NCBI GenBank assembly: GCA_024280375.1
Contig: JAJRQF010000022.1
Span: 1-53,708, forward strand
Length of the DNA: 53,708 nt
Origin: Alphaproteobacteria bacterium
GTDB lineage: Bacteria > Pseudomonadota > Alphaproteobacteria > Rhizobiales > Rhizobiaceae
Direction: 5' to 3'
The position numbers were made by a program, and so were the translations under genes. Under the pieces are notes generated by a model, which saw only the letters and a program-made list of their open reading frames with translations, searched no databases and was not told the DNA's origin. Every line of letters starts with the position of its first letter. Position 1 is the first letter of the stretch. Positions 36,661-44,489 of this stretch are shown here, one piece after another.

Positions 36661-37626
36661 TTACTTCGATACTTCTTCAATGGCTTCAATAGCCGCCTTA
36701 TTAACAATGTAATCAGGCTTGTGGCCAACGCCCTTAAATTCAAGCAGCTTTGCCCCGGCAATATCTCGCTCCAACCCCTTGGAATGAATATAGGCCAAAA
36801 CGATATCATCACTATCGCCGGTGATGATGACGGTTGGCGCTTTAATTTCTGAATATCGTGGCGAGAGTTTCACAACATTAGCACGCAGCGCCGCCACATC
36901 ACGGGCATTATTACGAAAAACATCAGGTCGAAGAACCAGTTCAGACCCACTTTCGGTGTAATATAGTTGGGGCGGTTCATTGGGTGAAAACACGCTTTTG
37001 ATGCCATCTTTCATTTTCATGAGCCCCGCAGGAAGTGCCAGCAATTCTGTAAATAAATAGCCAATTATTGGCTTGGCAGCCACATCATAATACCACGAAA
37101 CCCCTCCAGGCCAGGGATGGGTGGCCGGAGCCAGAAACACCAGACCTTTGACCTTTTCAGGATGATGTACAGCAAATGCGGCTGTAATCGCCCCGCCAAA
37201 TGAATGGCCAATAATCACAGCTTTGGGTATTTTCAATTTCTCCATCAATACGGAAATCGCTTCAGCCTGTTTGCTTGGCGAATTCATGCCCATACCACCG
37301 CGTTCGGAATATCCATGACCCGGTCGATCAAGAAAAATCATCCGGCCCCGGCCCTTTAGCGGTTCTTCATAAGCCAGTTTCTGATCGCGCAAATTGCCGC
37401 TTGCCCCATGAATAAAAATCATTGTCGGCAGATCAGGATTTTCTCCGGCAGGCACATCAACATAATGCATTTTGAAGCCGCCCACATCGACGAATTTTCC
37501 AATTGCCGGAAATTGAGCCTCAATCCGATAAGCGTATAAATGCGTAAACAGGAACAACCCGACAATGAGCAATAAAGCGCCAGCGGTGACATAATAAATA
37601 AACTGCATGAAAAATTTCAAATCCAA
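36661..37626 (-). CDS. membrane-anchored alpha/beta hydrolase
   Basis: A 321-residue alpha/beta-fold hydrolase with one N-terminal membrane helix (about residues 9-29). The oxyanion and nucleophile motifs are MIFIHGASGNLRD and VIIGHSFGGAITAAF (Ser nucleophile); DSDDIV supplies a likely Asp and GVGHKPD the His. The substrate is unknown. The start is TTG 37626 or the in-frame TTG 37620, the latter with AGGA at better spacing. The gene is bracketed by inverted copies of the composite repeat (36297-36506 and 37677-37805). Confidence 0.88.
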   Translation of the reverse strand: MDLKFFMQFIYYVTAGALLLIVGLFLFTHLYAYRIEAQFPAIGKFVDVGGFKMHYVDVPAGENPDLPTMIFIHGASGNLRDQKLAYEEPLKGRGRMIFLDRPGHGYSERGGMGMNSPSKQAEAISVLMEKLKIPKAVIIGHSFGGAITAAFAVHHPEKVKGLVFLAPATHPWPGGVSWYYDVAAKPIIGYLFTELLALPAGLMKMKDGIKSVFSPNEPPQLYYTESGSELVLRPDVFRNNARDVAALRANVVKLSPRYSEIKAPTVIITGDSDDIVLAYIHSKGLERDIAGAKLLEFKGVGHKPDYIVNKAAIEAIEEVSK

Positions 37627-37676
37627 ATTCCTGAAATTAAAGAAGAAATAGCGGTATCATATAAACCGGGTTTTGG

Positions 37677-37805
37677 CCTAAAGCATATCGCGTTCATTGG
37701 TATTCACTCAATATGCTTTATCTATCTGTTGTCGCTTAGTCTTTATTCCTAAAACCGGTGCCCACCAACGGATCAAGTCCGAGGGCATGCTTTTAGGAGA
37801 CAAGG
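37677..37805 (-). repeat. composite repeat, inverted copy
   Basis: Reverse-strand copy of the element at 36297: first the AAAGCATAT...CAATATGCTTT-type hairpin (37679-37720, some mismatches on the left arm), then one long-loop unit (about 37735-37803) with arms CCTAAAA and TTTTAGG. It lies just upstream of the hydrolase gene and just downstream of the TPR gene. Confidence 0.85.
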
Positions 37806-37819
37806 TTTAGGTCAGGACC

Positions 37820-38464
37820 TCAAATCTTTTTGGCGGCGATTTCGTCTTCAAGATGGATCACCGCTTTTTGCGCCGACTTCATTGCAGGATAAACTTCCAG
37901 CACCCGATACCAGGCGGCAAGCGCCTTTTCTTTTTCATCGAACGCCTGAAATATCAGTCCCATGCCGGAAAGCGCACCAAAATGTCGCGGCTCCAGCGCC
38001 AATACACGCTCCACATCGCGCAGCGATTTGCCATAGTTTTGCATAAAATAATGCAGGGTCGCCCGCTGGTTCCAACCTTCCGCAAAATCAGGCTTGAGAG
38101 TTGTCACCTGATCCAGCAGATCTAGCGCCACCGCATATTTTTTTTCAGCCATTGCTTTGCGTGCCCACCCGGTCAACAGATCAATCGAAGCACTGTCAGA
38201 TTTATTCCACTTGGCCCAGATACGCCGCGATAATTTCTTGGCAATTTGCGGACGCCGCTCTTTTTTCAGCTTAGAAAATAATTGTTCCAGATTTTCCGCC
38301 TGCTTTTTCTTAACACCTGGCGGTTTGGCCTTTTTATCAAATTTTGGCTGATTTTCAGGATCCACATTTTGCGCGAGCGCACCATTCGCCCCGGCGAGCG
38401 ACAATCCAAGCGCCAGCAACAAAACCTGCATCACAGAAGAATATTTAAAAAAACAATAGCTCAT
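37820..38464 (-). CDS. exported TPR-repeat protein
   Basis: A 214-residue protein with an N-terminal signal (VMQVLLLALGLSLAGANGALA) and two to three tetratricopeptide repeats, for example KKYAVALDLLDQVTTLKPDFAEGW and YGKSLRDVERVLALEPRHFGAL, then EKEKALAAWYRVLEVYP. TPRs mediate protein contacts; partners are unknown. The region after the signal is Lys-rich. Start ATG 38464 is chosen over TTG 38491; neither has a strong ribosome site. Confidence 0.82.
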   Translation of the reverse strand: MSYCFFKYSSVMQVLLLALGLSLAGANGALAQNVDPENQPKFDKKAKPPGVKKKQAENLEQLFSKLKKERRPQIAKKLSRRIWAKWNKSDSASIDLLTGWARKAMAEKKYAVALDLLDQVTTLKPDFAEGWNQRATLHYFMQNYGKSLRDVERVLALEPRHFGALSGMGLIFQAFDEKEKALAAWYRVLEVYPAMKSAQKAVIHLEDEIAAKKI

Positions 38465-38569
38465 GGCTTTAATCGTAAAGAATACGACCAAAACATCAAA
38501 TCAAAATTTTTGTGAATAGGGCTTGATCAAAACCATCAAGCATTGCCGCCAATAAAATAAGCGCAGCAA

Positions 38570-38695
38570 TTAGCCCTGACGTGCTTTAAAACGCGGGTTT
38601 ACCTTATTGATAATGTAAACGCGACCCTTACGACGAACCAGACGGTTTGCGCGGTGACGGCCCTTGAGCGACTTTAGTGAGTTCTTGACTTTCAT
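38570..38695 (-). CDS. rpmJ: 50S ribosomal protein L36, zinc-free (YkgO) type
   Basis: A 41-residue basic protein: it starts [20 protein letters not shown] and ends [12 protein letters not shown]. It lacks the Cys-x2-Cys zinc ligands of the common L36, so it is the C-minus form usual in alphaproteobacteria, a component of the large ribosomal subunit. AGG lies seven bases before the ATG. The flank up to 38956 holds no other gene that I can see. Confidence 0.96.
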   Translation of the reverse strand: MKVKNSLKSLKGRHRANRLVRRKGRVYIINKVNPRFKARQG

Positions 38696-38956
38696 CGTAT
38701 CAACCTATTTTCCGCAAGCCCATATACACACGAATGTAGCGACATGTTTATGCACTAAAAAAGCGCACTCCAACGGGCGCGCCAGAATTCCCAAAAATTG
38801 TTGCCGCAGATATAAAACAAAACCTGCGAAAGTCAACTGAAGATCGACGAATTATTACGTCTATCTGATGTGTCAAAATACATATCATTTGCGATTTCCT
38901 GCTCTATGGTCACCAAGCGGCAACAATAATAGTAAAAATAAACAAAGGAAAATATA

Positions 38957-39256
38957 ATGAAATTCTTATCACTAATTTTGTTGCTCGCACTGGCTTCAAC
39001 CTTTTCGTTGTCGCCCGCAGAAGCAGTTAACTGTAATCGTGATGATGGTGAAGTCGTGTGCGACCATGATCGCGATGAGCCCGAAGCATCAGCGCCATCG
39101 CCTGCGCCATCTCCTTCACCGGCTCCATCGCCTGCTCCGGCACCCGCACCAGCTCCGGCCCCTGCACCAGAACCTTCACCGGAACCCTCTCCAGAACCTT
39201 CACCAGAACCTTCACCAGAACCTTCACCAGATCCAGCACCAGCACCAGCGGAATAA
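38957..39256 (+). CDS. small secreted Pro-rich repeat protein
   Basis: A 99-residue protein with a clean signal peptide (MKFLSLILLLALASTFSLSP then AEA) and a strong AAGGA ribosome site. A short CN...VVCDHDRDEPE segment with two cysteines is followed by about 55 residues of alternating Pro with Ala, Ser and Glu (PAP, PEPSPEPS). Such stretches form stiff extended chains. No homologous family is recognised. Reading the frame on the other strand gives low-complexity products too, but only this one has signal and ribosome site. It would probably need EF-P. Confidence 0.72.
   Translation: MKFLSLILLLALASTFSLSPAEAVNCNRDDGEVVCDHDRDEPEASAPSPAPSPSPAPSPAPAPAPAPAPAPEPSPEPSPEPSPEPSPEPSPDPAPAPAE
39169..39233 (+). 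repeat. 12-bp tandem repeat in the Pro-rich gene
   Basis: About five near-perfect copies of CCAGAACCTTCA coding for Pro-Glu-Pro-Ser. Such tracts change length readily by slippage without a frame shift because the unit is a multiple of three. Confidence 0.85.
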
Positions 39257-39289
39257 GAGGCTGCCTGATAATCTGGATGAACGGTTCAT

Positions 39290-39311
39290 AATTTTGAGAA
39301 AATTCAAAATT
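39290..39311. terminator. AT-rich hairpin between convergent genes
   Basis: A perfect inverted repeat AATTTTGA-GAAAAT-TCAAAATT between the Pro-rich gene (plus) and the EamA gene (minus), overlapping the latter's stop. Its position fits a bidirectional terminator; stem stability would be low because it is AT-rich. Confidence 0.45.
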
Positions 39312-40260
39312 TTGCCCCACCGGCGGGCGGTGTAATCTGCTGCTTGGCTGCTTTTGCCTCGCGGTGAGAAATATAGGTGGCGGCGGCAACGATTATGCCG
39401 CCGCCAATCATCACATATATATCCAATGGCTCATTGAACACGATAATACCAAGCAGAGTTGCCCAAACCAATTGCAGAAATGTTATTGGCTGGGTCACAG
39501 ATATTGGTGCTGCCTGCAGCGCTCTGGTGAAAGTGTAATGCCCCAGGGTCGCAATAATTGCCACCAGACCCAGCCACATTACCTCGTTCAAAGTAGGTGT
39601 TTGCCACTGCATAATGGCTCCCGGCAATAATACCAATGTGCAAAACACCGTCAGGATTGCAACAATTACCTCCGGTTTGGCAAAATCTGTCAACCGCTTA
39701 GCCAGCAGATAGGATATGGCAAAAAGCGGTGCAGCGGCCATTTGGGCAATTTGCCCGATCGAGATTTCCTGAAATCCGGGCCGCAAAATAACCATCGCAC
39801 CGGCAAGGCCCGCAAGAACCCCCATCATGCGCCGCAAGCGCAGTTTTTCACCGAGAAACAAAGCCGCACCCAATGTTATGAAAATGGTCGACGTATAGCC
39901 AATTGCGGTTACCTCTGCGATGGGAATGCGCGCCATCGCGTAAAACCACAGGATCACCGCAATGCCATGGGCCAGCCCGCGCAGGGCAAAACCCGCAAGA
40001 ACCTTACGAGGCAACCGCACCTTAAAAGCCTTTATGATAATTGGCGCCAACAATACCAGACCAATCAGATAACGGATAAATGCAGATTCTACCGCAGGCA
40101 GGTTCGATCCGAGCGAACGGATAATGCCGGTAAAGGTGACAAAGCAAAGACCGGTAACAAACATCCAGCCAATGCCCTCCAGCGTCCGGTTATCCGAACG
40201 CGCAGGCAAGGTCTCTTGTTGGGATATAGCCATATGGATTGAACTCGCGGAAATATTCAT
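39304..40260 (-). CDS. EamA/DMT family transporter
   Basis: A ten-helix exporter of the drug/metabolite family, 318 residues. EamA features seen are SAFIRYLIGLVLLAPII, FYAMARIPIAEVTAIGYTS, ALFLGEKLRLRRMMG, and in the second half ALQAAPISVTQPITFLQLVW and IIVFNEPLDIYVMIGG. It has no close similarity to the EamA protein at 33315 by eye. An internal ATG (MAISQQETLP) nine codons in could be the true start. The last residues PPAGGAKF overlap a hairpin. Confidence 0.88.
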   Translation of the reverse strand: MNISASSIHMAISQQETLPARSDNRTLEGIGWMFVTGLCFVTFTGIIRSLGSNLPAVESAFIRYLIGLVLLAPIIIKAFKVRLPRKVLAGFALRGLAHGIAVILWFYAMARIPIAEVTAIGYTSTIFITLGAALFLGEKLRLRRMMGVLAGLAGAMVILRPGFQEISIGQIAQMAAAPLFAISYLLAKRLTDFAKPEVIVAILTVFCTLVLLPGAIMQWQTPTLNEVMWLGLVAIIATLGHYTFTRALQAAPISVTQPITFLQLVWATLLGIIVFNEPLDIYVMIGGGIIVAAATYISHREAKAAKQQITPPAGGAKF

Positions 40261-40339
40261 GCTCGAGACCTTTAATCTTAGGCCCAGAAGGGGGAGGCAA
40301 AATACTTAACGTGTATAAGATTGGATATTCATTGCCGCG

Positions 40340-41734
40340 TCAATGGGGCACCAGGCCATATCTTTTACGCATAATAAAGCGGCCATTCAACAAAACGGCG
40401 GCAATTGCCAATGACAATGCCAACCCAAACCAAAGGCCAACGCCGCCATAATCAAGCGTAAAAGCAAAGAAATAGGCAATTGGCATACCCACAACCCAAT
40501 AGCAGAATACTGCAATAACCATCGGCGTTCGTGCATCCTTCATGCCGCGCAAAACCCCGGTTGCCACCACTTGTGCTGAATCAACCATCTGAAATGCCGC
40601 TGCCACAAACACCAATGGTATGGCGTAAGCGATAACCAATGCAGTTTCTTCATTGCTGGTATCGAGGAATAGCCTGATCAGGGTTTCAGGAATTGTCCAG
40701 AACGCAATGGCCCCAAGCAGGGCAACACTAATAGATATAACCAATACAGAAACCCCTGCCCGTTCCAGCCCCAGCCAGTCTTTGCGGCCAAGCGCCTTGC
40801 CAACCCGCACGGTTGCCACATTTGAAAGGGCCAACGGAATCATAAAGGTAATGGTGGCCAATTGAAGCGCAATCCCGTGCGCCGCCAAGGGCACAGTGCC
40901 TATCCAGCCCATCATGATGGATGCGCCGATAAACAGCGAAACTTCTGCCAGAATTGCAAAACTAATCGGCCATCCGAAGCGCATAATTTCAGCCAAAGCG
41001 CTCCAGTCTGGCTGCCAGATACGCACAAATATCTCATAGCGCGCAATTTCGGTGTTTCTAATCATATAGATCAAACCGCCAAAAAACACGATCACGTTTG
41101 TCAGCAAAGTTCCAACGGCCGCCCCCCGCACGCCCATTTCAGGTGCGCCAAAATTGCCAAACATAAAGGCGTAATTTAGCATCGCGTTCAAAACAGCTGT
41201 CACTATTGATGCAATAAGTATGACCTTGCCAAGCTCAAAAACCGTTAAAAGCGAGCGTAAACTAAAGAAAAGCAAAAGCGGCAATGTCGCCCACATGGCA
41301 ATGCTAATATATTGCTCAACAATATCGGCAATAACCTCTTCCTGCCCCAAAAACAGCATGATGTCCCTGGCAAACCAAAGCGGAATAAGCGACGCAAAAA
41401 AATAACCCGTTACCGCCCACATGCCCATGCGAATGGAACGCCGAACGCCGCGCGTATCATCGCTCCCATGGGCAGTGGCAGCCAGCGGGATTATGGCAAA
41501 TGCCAGCCCGGCACCAAAAATCCAGACGACAAAATGCATTTGCGTCGCCAAAACTCCACCGGCAAGTTTTTCAACTCCGAGCCAACCCATCATTACCGTA
41601 TCAGTGACGCCAATCACCGATGTGGCCAATTGAGCACCGATCAGAGGCACGCCTAGAACAAGCGTGTCGCGCGCATGGGCGCGCCATGAATTATCACGCA
41701 CCACAGGCGCTAAAGAGTTTGCTTGTTCACTCAT
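40340..41734 (-). CDS. MATE family efflux transporter
   Basis: A cation-driven multidrug/toxin extrusion antiporter with twelve hydrophobic segments, 464 residues. The family pattern is seen in LGVPLIGAQLATSVIGVTDT and MMGWLGVEKLAGGVLATQ at the N-terminus, and again in the second half (GWPISFAILAEVSLFIGAS, MMGWIGTVPLAAHGIALQL). NorM-type proteins expel cationic dyes and drugs; substrate here unknown. It stands alone, on the same strand as the EamA gene about 80 bp away. Confidence 0.9.
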   Translation of the reverse strand: MSEQANSLAPVVRDNSWRAHARDTLVLGVPLIGAQLATSVIGVTDTVMMGWLGVEKLAGGVLATQMHFVVWIFGAGLAFAIIPLAATAHGSDDTRGVRRSIRMGMWAVTGYFFASLIPLWFARDIMLFLGQEEVIADIVEQYISIAMWATLPLLLFFSLRSLLTVFELGKVILIASIVTAVLNAMLNYAFMFGNFGAPEMGVRGAAVGTLLTNVIVFFGGLIYMIRNTEIARYEIFVRIWQPDWSALAEIMRFGWPISFAILAEVSLFIGASIMMGWIGTVPLAAHGIALQLATITFMIPLALSNVATVRVGKALGRKDWLGLERAGVSVLVISISVALLGAIAFWTIPETLIRLFLDTSNEETALVIAYAIPLVFVAAAFQMVDSAQVVATGVLRGMKDARTPMVIAVFCYWVVGMPIAYFFAFTLDYGGVGLWFGLALSLAIAAVLLNGRFIMRKRYGLVPH

Positions 41735-41847
41735 AAGGTTCTCAGGAACGGGGTGGGAAATTCTAAATTTTTGTAAATCAAATCACTATGCCAAAAGCTA
41801 TCTGATCATTTCATAATCGTCCAATGATTTGTTTTACAATGACAACC

Positions 41848-42471
41848 TCAGCTCTTTCGAAGGTCTATCGAAATCAGGCCGATAGCAAATGCCAGATATA
41901 ATGACCCGGTCACCCGATCAAACCAGCGTTTTCGCATCCCGGCAAACAATTGCCGAGCGCTAGTCCCAATGGCCGAATAGGTCAAATAAACGACAGCTGT
42001 AACCAACAGGGCAGATGGTGCGAGGACAATTAATTGCGGTGCCAATGGATTAGTGGAATCTATGAACTGGGAAAATACTGCTAACCAGCTGAATATGGCT
42101 TTAGGATTGCTCAAAGAAATCAAAATTGCCCGGACAAACAGTTGGAAATTTGACTTCGTCCGCGTTTGTTTCTCTGTCGATAATTCGCCCTTCGAACGCA
42201 ATAGAGATAATCCCATCCAGGCAAGATAAAATACGCCTAACCACCTGAGTATTTCAAATGTCATTGGATTGGTGGAAACGAATGCCGCTAGTCCGGCAAA
42301 TGCCAAAGACATATGCAGGACTGCCGCGAAGAATACGCCAACAACACTCCAAAGGCCTTTTCGAAATCCATAACTTGCCGACGACGAAATACAGTTAAGC
42401 GCATTTGGACCAAGCGGAATGCTTGCAGCAATCCATATGCCCATGAATATTGTCCATTCCTGAAAACTCAC
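41848..42471 (-). CDS. LysE family amino-acid exporter
   Basis: A 207-residue membrane protein of the LysE/RhtB group, exporting amino acids or homoserine lactones. The N-terminal pattern ASIPLGPNALNCISSSASYGFRKG is the LysE signature (usually PGP), and the second half has AILISLSNPKAIFSWLAVF (the NPK motif) and a terminal FDRVTGSLYLAFAIGL. About six helices. Substrate not inferable. It is divergent from the sox operon. Confidence 0.9.
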   Translation of the reverse strand: MSFQEWTIFMGIWIAASIPLGPNALNCISSSASYGFRKGLWSVVGVFFAAVLHMSLAFAGLAAFVSTNPMTFEILRWLGVFYLAWMGLSLLRSKGELSTEKQTRTKSNFQLFVRAILISLSNPKAIFSWLAVFSQFIDSTNPLAPQLIVLAPSALLVTAVVYLTYSAIGTSARQLFAGMRKRWFDRVTGSLYLAFAIGLISIDLRKS

Positions 42472-42666
42472 CGGCTAACCCTCCCATTCTTTGGTAGCAA
42501 TCTTAACCGGTAAAAGTCGCGCATTCAACACCGCACGTCGCCCAATGTCGCAAGCAGAAAAGCGGCATCATTGTAAAACACTTTCAAGATGAATTGTCCT
42601 TGCCTATAAGTGAGGTCAATATTCAATGGTGAATTTTGTTGTGATGGATGCCGAGGCAATAAGCCC

Positions 42667-43920
42667 ATGAGAAATTATTCCGTATTTTCGCTGGCCCGTG
42701 AAGCCCTGCGCGGCCACAAGGGTTGGGCCGAACAATGGCGCTCGCCAGAACCCAAAAAGTCCTATGATGTAATCATTGTTGGTGCCGGTGGGCATGGGTT
42801 GGCAACCGCTTACTATCTGGCCAAGGAACACGGCATAACCAATGTTGCGGTGATTGAAAAAGGCTGGCTTGGCGGCGGAAATACCGGCCGCAACACCACG
42901 ATTATTCGCTCCAACTATCTCTATGACGAGAGCGCCGGGATCTATAATCATGCGATTAAGCTGTGGGAAGGCTTAAGCCAGGAATTAAATTACAACATCA
43001 TGTTTTCCCAGCGCGGTGTGATGATGCTGGCCCATAATGTGCATGATGTGCAGGTGTTCAAGCGCCATATTCACGCAAACCGGCTAAACGGTGTCGACAA
43101 TGCCTGGCTCACGCCTGAACAGGCGAAAGAATTTTGCCCGCCGCTCAATATTTCCAAACAGGCCCGCTATCCCGTAATGGGTGCAGCCTTGCAGAGAAAA
43201 GGTGGCACCGCCCGCCATGATGCGGTTGCCTGGGGCTATGCGCGCGGTGCATCCGATCGCGGCGTTGATATTATCCAGCAATGCGAGGTAACCGGTATTA
43301 ACCGCGATGCAGCTGGCAATGTCACCGGAGTTGAAACCACCAAGGGCACGATTAATGCCAAAAAAGTTGGCGTGGTGGCAGCCGGGCATTCATCTGTGTT
43401 GATGCAAATGGCCGATATTCAAATGCCGCTGGAAAGCTTTCCGCTGCAGGCGCTTGTATCCGAACCGGTAAAACCCATCATGCCCTGCGTGGTCATGTCC
43501 AACACTGTGCACGCCTATATTTCCCAATCCGATAAGGGCGAATTGGTTATAGGCGCTGGCACCGATCAATATACCTCATATTCGCAGACCGGCGGCCTGC
43601 ATATTCTCACCCATACGTTGGATGCAATTGTCGAAATGTTCCCGATCTTCTCGCGCATGAAAATGCTGCGCTCATGGGGCGGCATTGTTGATGTGACCCC
43701 GGATCGCTCGCCCATTTTGGCCAAAACCCCAGTCTCCGGGCTTTATGTCAATTGTGGCTGGGGCACCGGCGGCTTTAAGGCAACACCGGGTTCGGGCCAT
43801 GTTTTTGCCCACACCATTGCCCGTGATGAACCGCATGAAATCAATGCGGGCTTTACGCTGGAACGCTTCCGCAACGGCCGATTAATCGACGAAGCGGCAG
43901 CCGCCGCCGTGGCTCATTAG
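42667..43920 (+). CDS. soxB: sarcosine oxidase subunit beta
   Basis: Flavin-bearing subunit of heterotetrameric sarcosine oxidase, which demethylates sarcosine to glycine, formaldehyde (to THF) and H2O2. The 417-residue product opens [20 protein letters not shown] and has the FAD site [38 protein letters not shown], and [12 protein letters not shown], where His184 is the likely covalent FMN attachment. ATG 42667 fits homologues; the frame from 42610 does not. It is the first gene of soxBDAG. A 22-bp-arm inverted repeat lies before soxD. Confidence 0.95.
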   Translation: MRNYSVFSLAREALRGHKGWAEQWRSPEPKKSYDVIIVGAGGHGLATAYYLAKEHGITNVAVIEKGWLGGGNTGRNTTIIRSNYLYDESAGIYNHAIKLWEGLSQELNYNIMFSQRGVMMLAHNVHDVQVFKRHIHANRLNGVDNAWLTPEQAKEFCPPLNISKQARYPVMGAALQRKGGTARHDAVAWGYARGASDRGVDIIQQCEVTGINRDAAGNVTGVETTKGTINAKKVGVVAAGHSSVLMQMADIQMPLESFPLQALVSEPVKPIMPCVVMSNTVHAYISQSDKGELVIGAGTDQYTSYSQTGGLHILTHTLDAIVEMFPIFSRMKMLRSWGGIVDVTPDRSPILAKTPVSGLYVNCGWGTGGFKATPGSGHVFAHTIARDEPHEINAGFTLERFRNGRLIDEAAAAAVAH

Positions 43921-43970
43921 GGGGATGGGATGATGGATAATATGAAACAATACCACCCAACCCCTGCTTA

Positions 43971-44116
43971 CCTCTCCCCTTGTGGGAGAGGGATACAAAG
44001 ACCCGGTGAAGTGAAGCTGAACCGCTGGTCGAAGTTGGGTGAGGGGTGCAGATTGTCGAACACCCCTCACCCGACCGGTGCTGCGCACCGCCCACCCTCT
44101 CCCACAAGGGGAGAGG
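43971..44116. repeat. MITE-like cruciform element between soxB and soxD
   Basis: A 146-bp element with perfect 22-bp inverted ends, CCTCTCCCCTTGTGGGAGAG plus GG at 43971-43992 and its complement at 44095-44116. Each end is itself a small hairpin. Inside is a second perfect pair GGGTGAGGGGTG/CACCCCTCACCC (44037-44048 and 44061-44072, 12-base loop). Similar sequences are known as dispersed repeats in many proteobacteria. Confidence 0.9.
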
Positions 44117-44177
44117 AGAAAGCCAATAGTAATATTCCCCGCCAGACAACTAAAAACTTCAATCTGGAAACATTTCA

Positions 44178-44489
44178 ATGCTGTTAATCCATTGCCCCTA
44201 TTGCGAGGAAGAGCGCCCGGAAGTCGAATTTGCCGGTGCCGGTGAGGCCCATATCGACCGCCCGAAAGATATGAATGCCATGAGCGATGCGGAATTTGAA
44301 AAGTTCTTCTTCATTCGCGACAACCCAAAGGGTGTGAACTATGAGCGCTGGCGGCATATTCACGGCTGTGGCCGGTTTTTCAATGCGGCGCGCGACACGG
44401 TTTCCGACAAGTTTTTGACCACCTATAAATCCGGCGAGAAGAAGCCAGAAGTTGCCACACAAAAGCCAGTTCAGGGGGCCAAAAAATGA
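44178..44489 (+). CDS. soxD: sarcosine oxidase subunit delta
   Basis: The small zinc-binding subunit of tetrameric sarcosine oxidase, 103 residues. The start MLLIHCPYCEEERPEVEF gives the Cys-x2-Cys, and RWRHIHGCGRFFNAARDT supplies the His and Cys that complete the zinc site. The C-terminus is a basic tail (EKKPEVATQKPVQGAKK). Its stop overlaps the soxA ATG by four bases (ATGA). Note the repeat element upstream of it. Confidence 0.95.
   Translation: MLLIHCPYCEEERPEVEFAGAGEAHIDRPKDMNAMSDAEFEKFFFIRDNPKGVNYERWRHIHGCGRFFNAARDTVSDKFLTTYKSGEKKPEVATQKPVQGAKK

Noticed and set aside
39027-39389. Coding frames on either strand over the Pro-rich gene
   Set aside because: They are low-complexity shadows of the 12-bp repeat without signal peptide or ribosome site.
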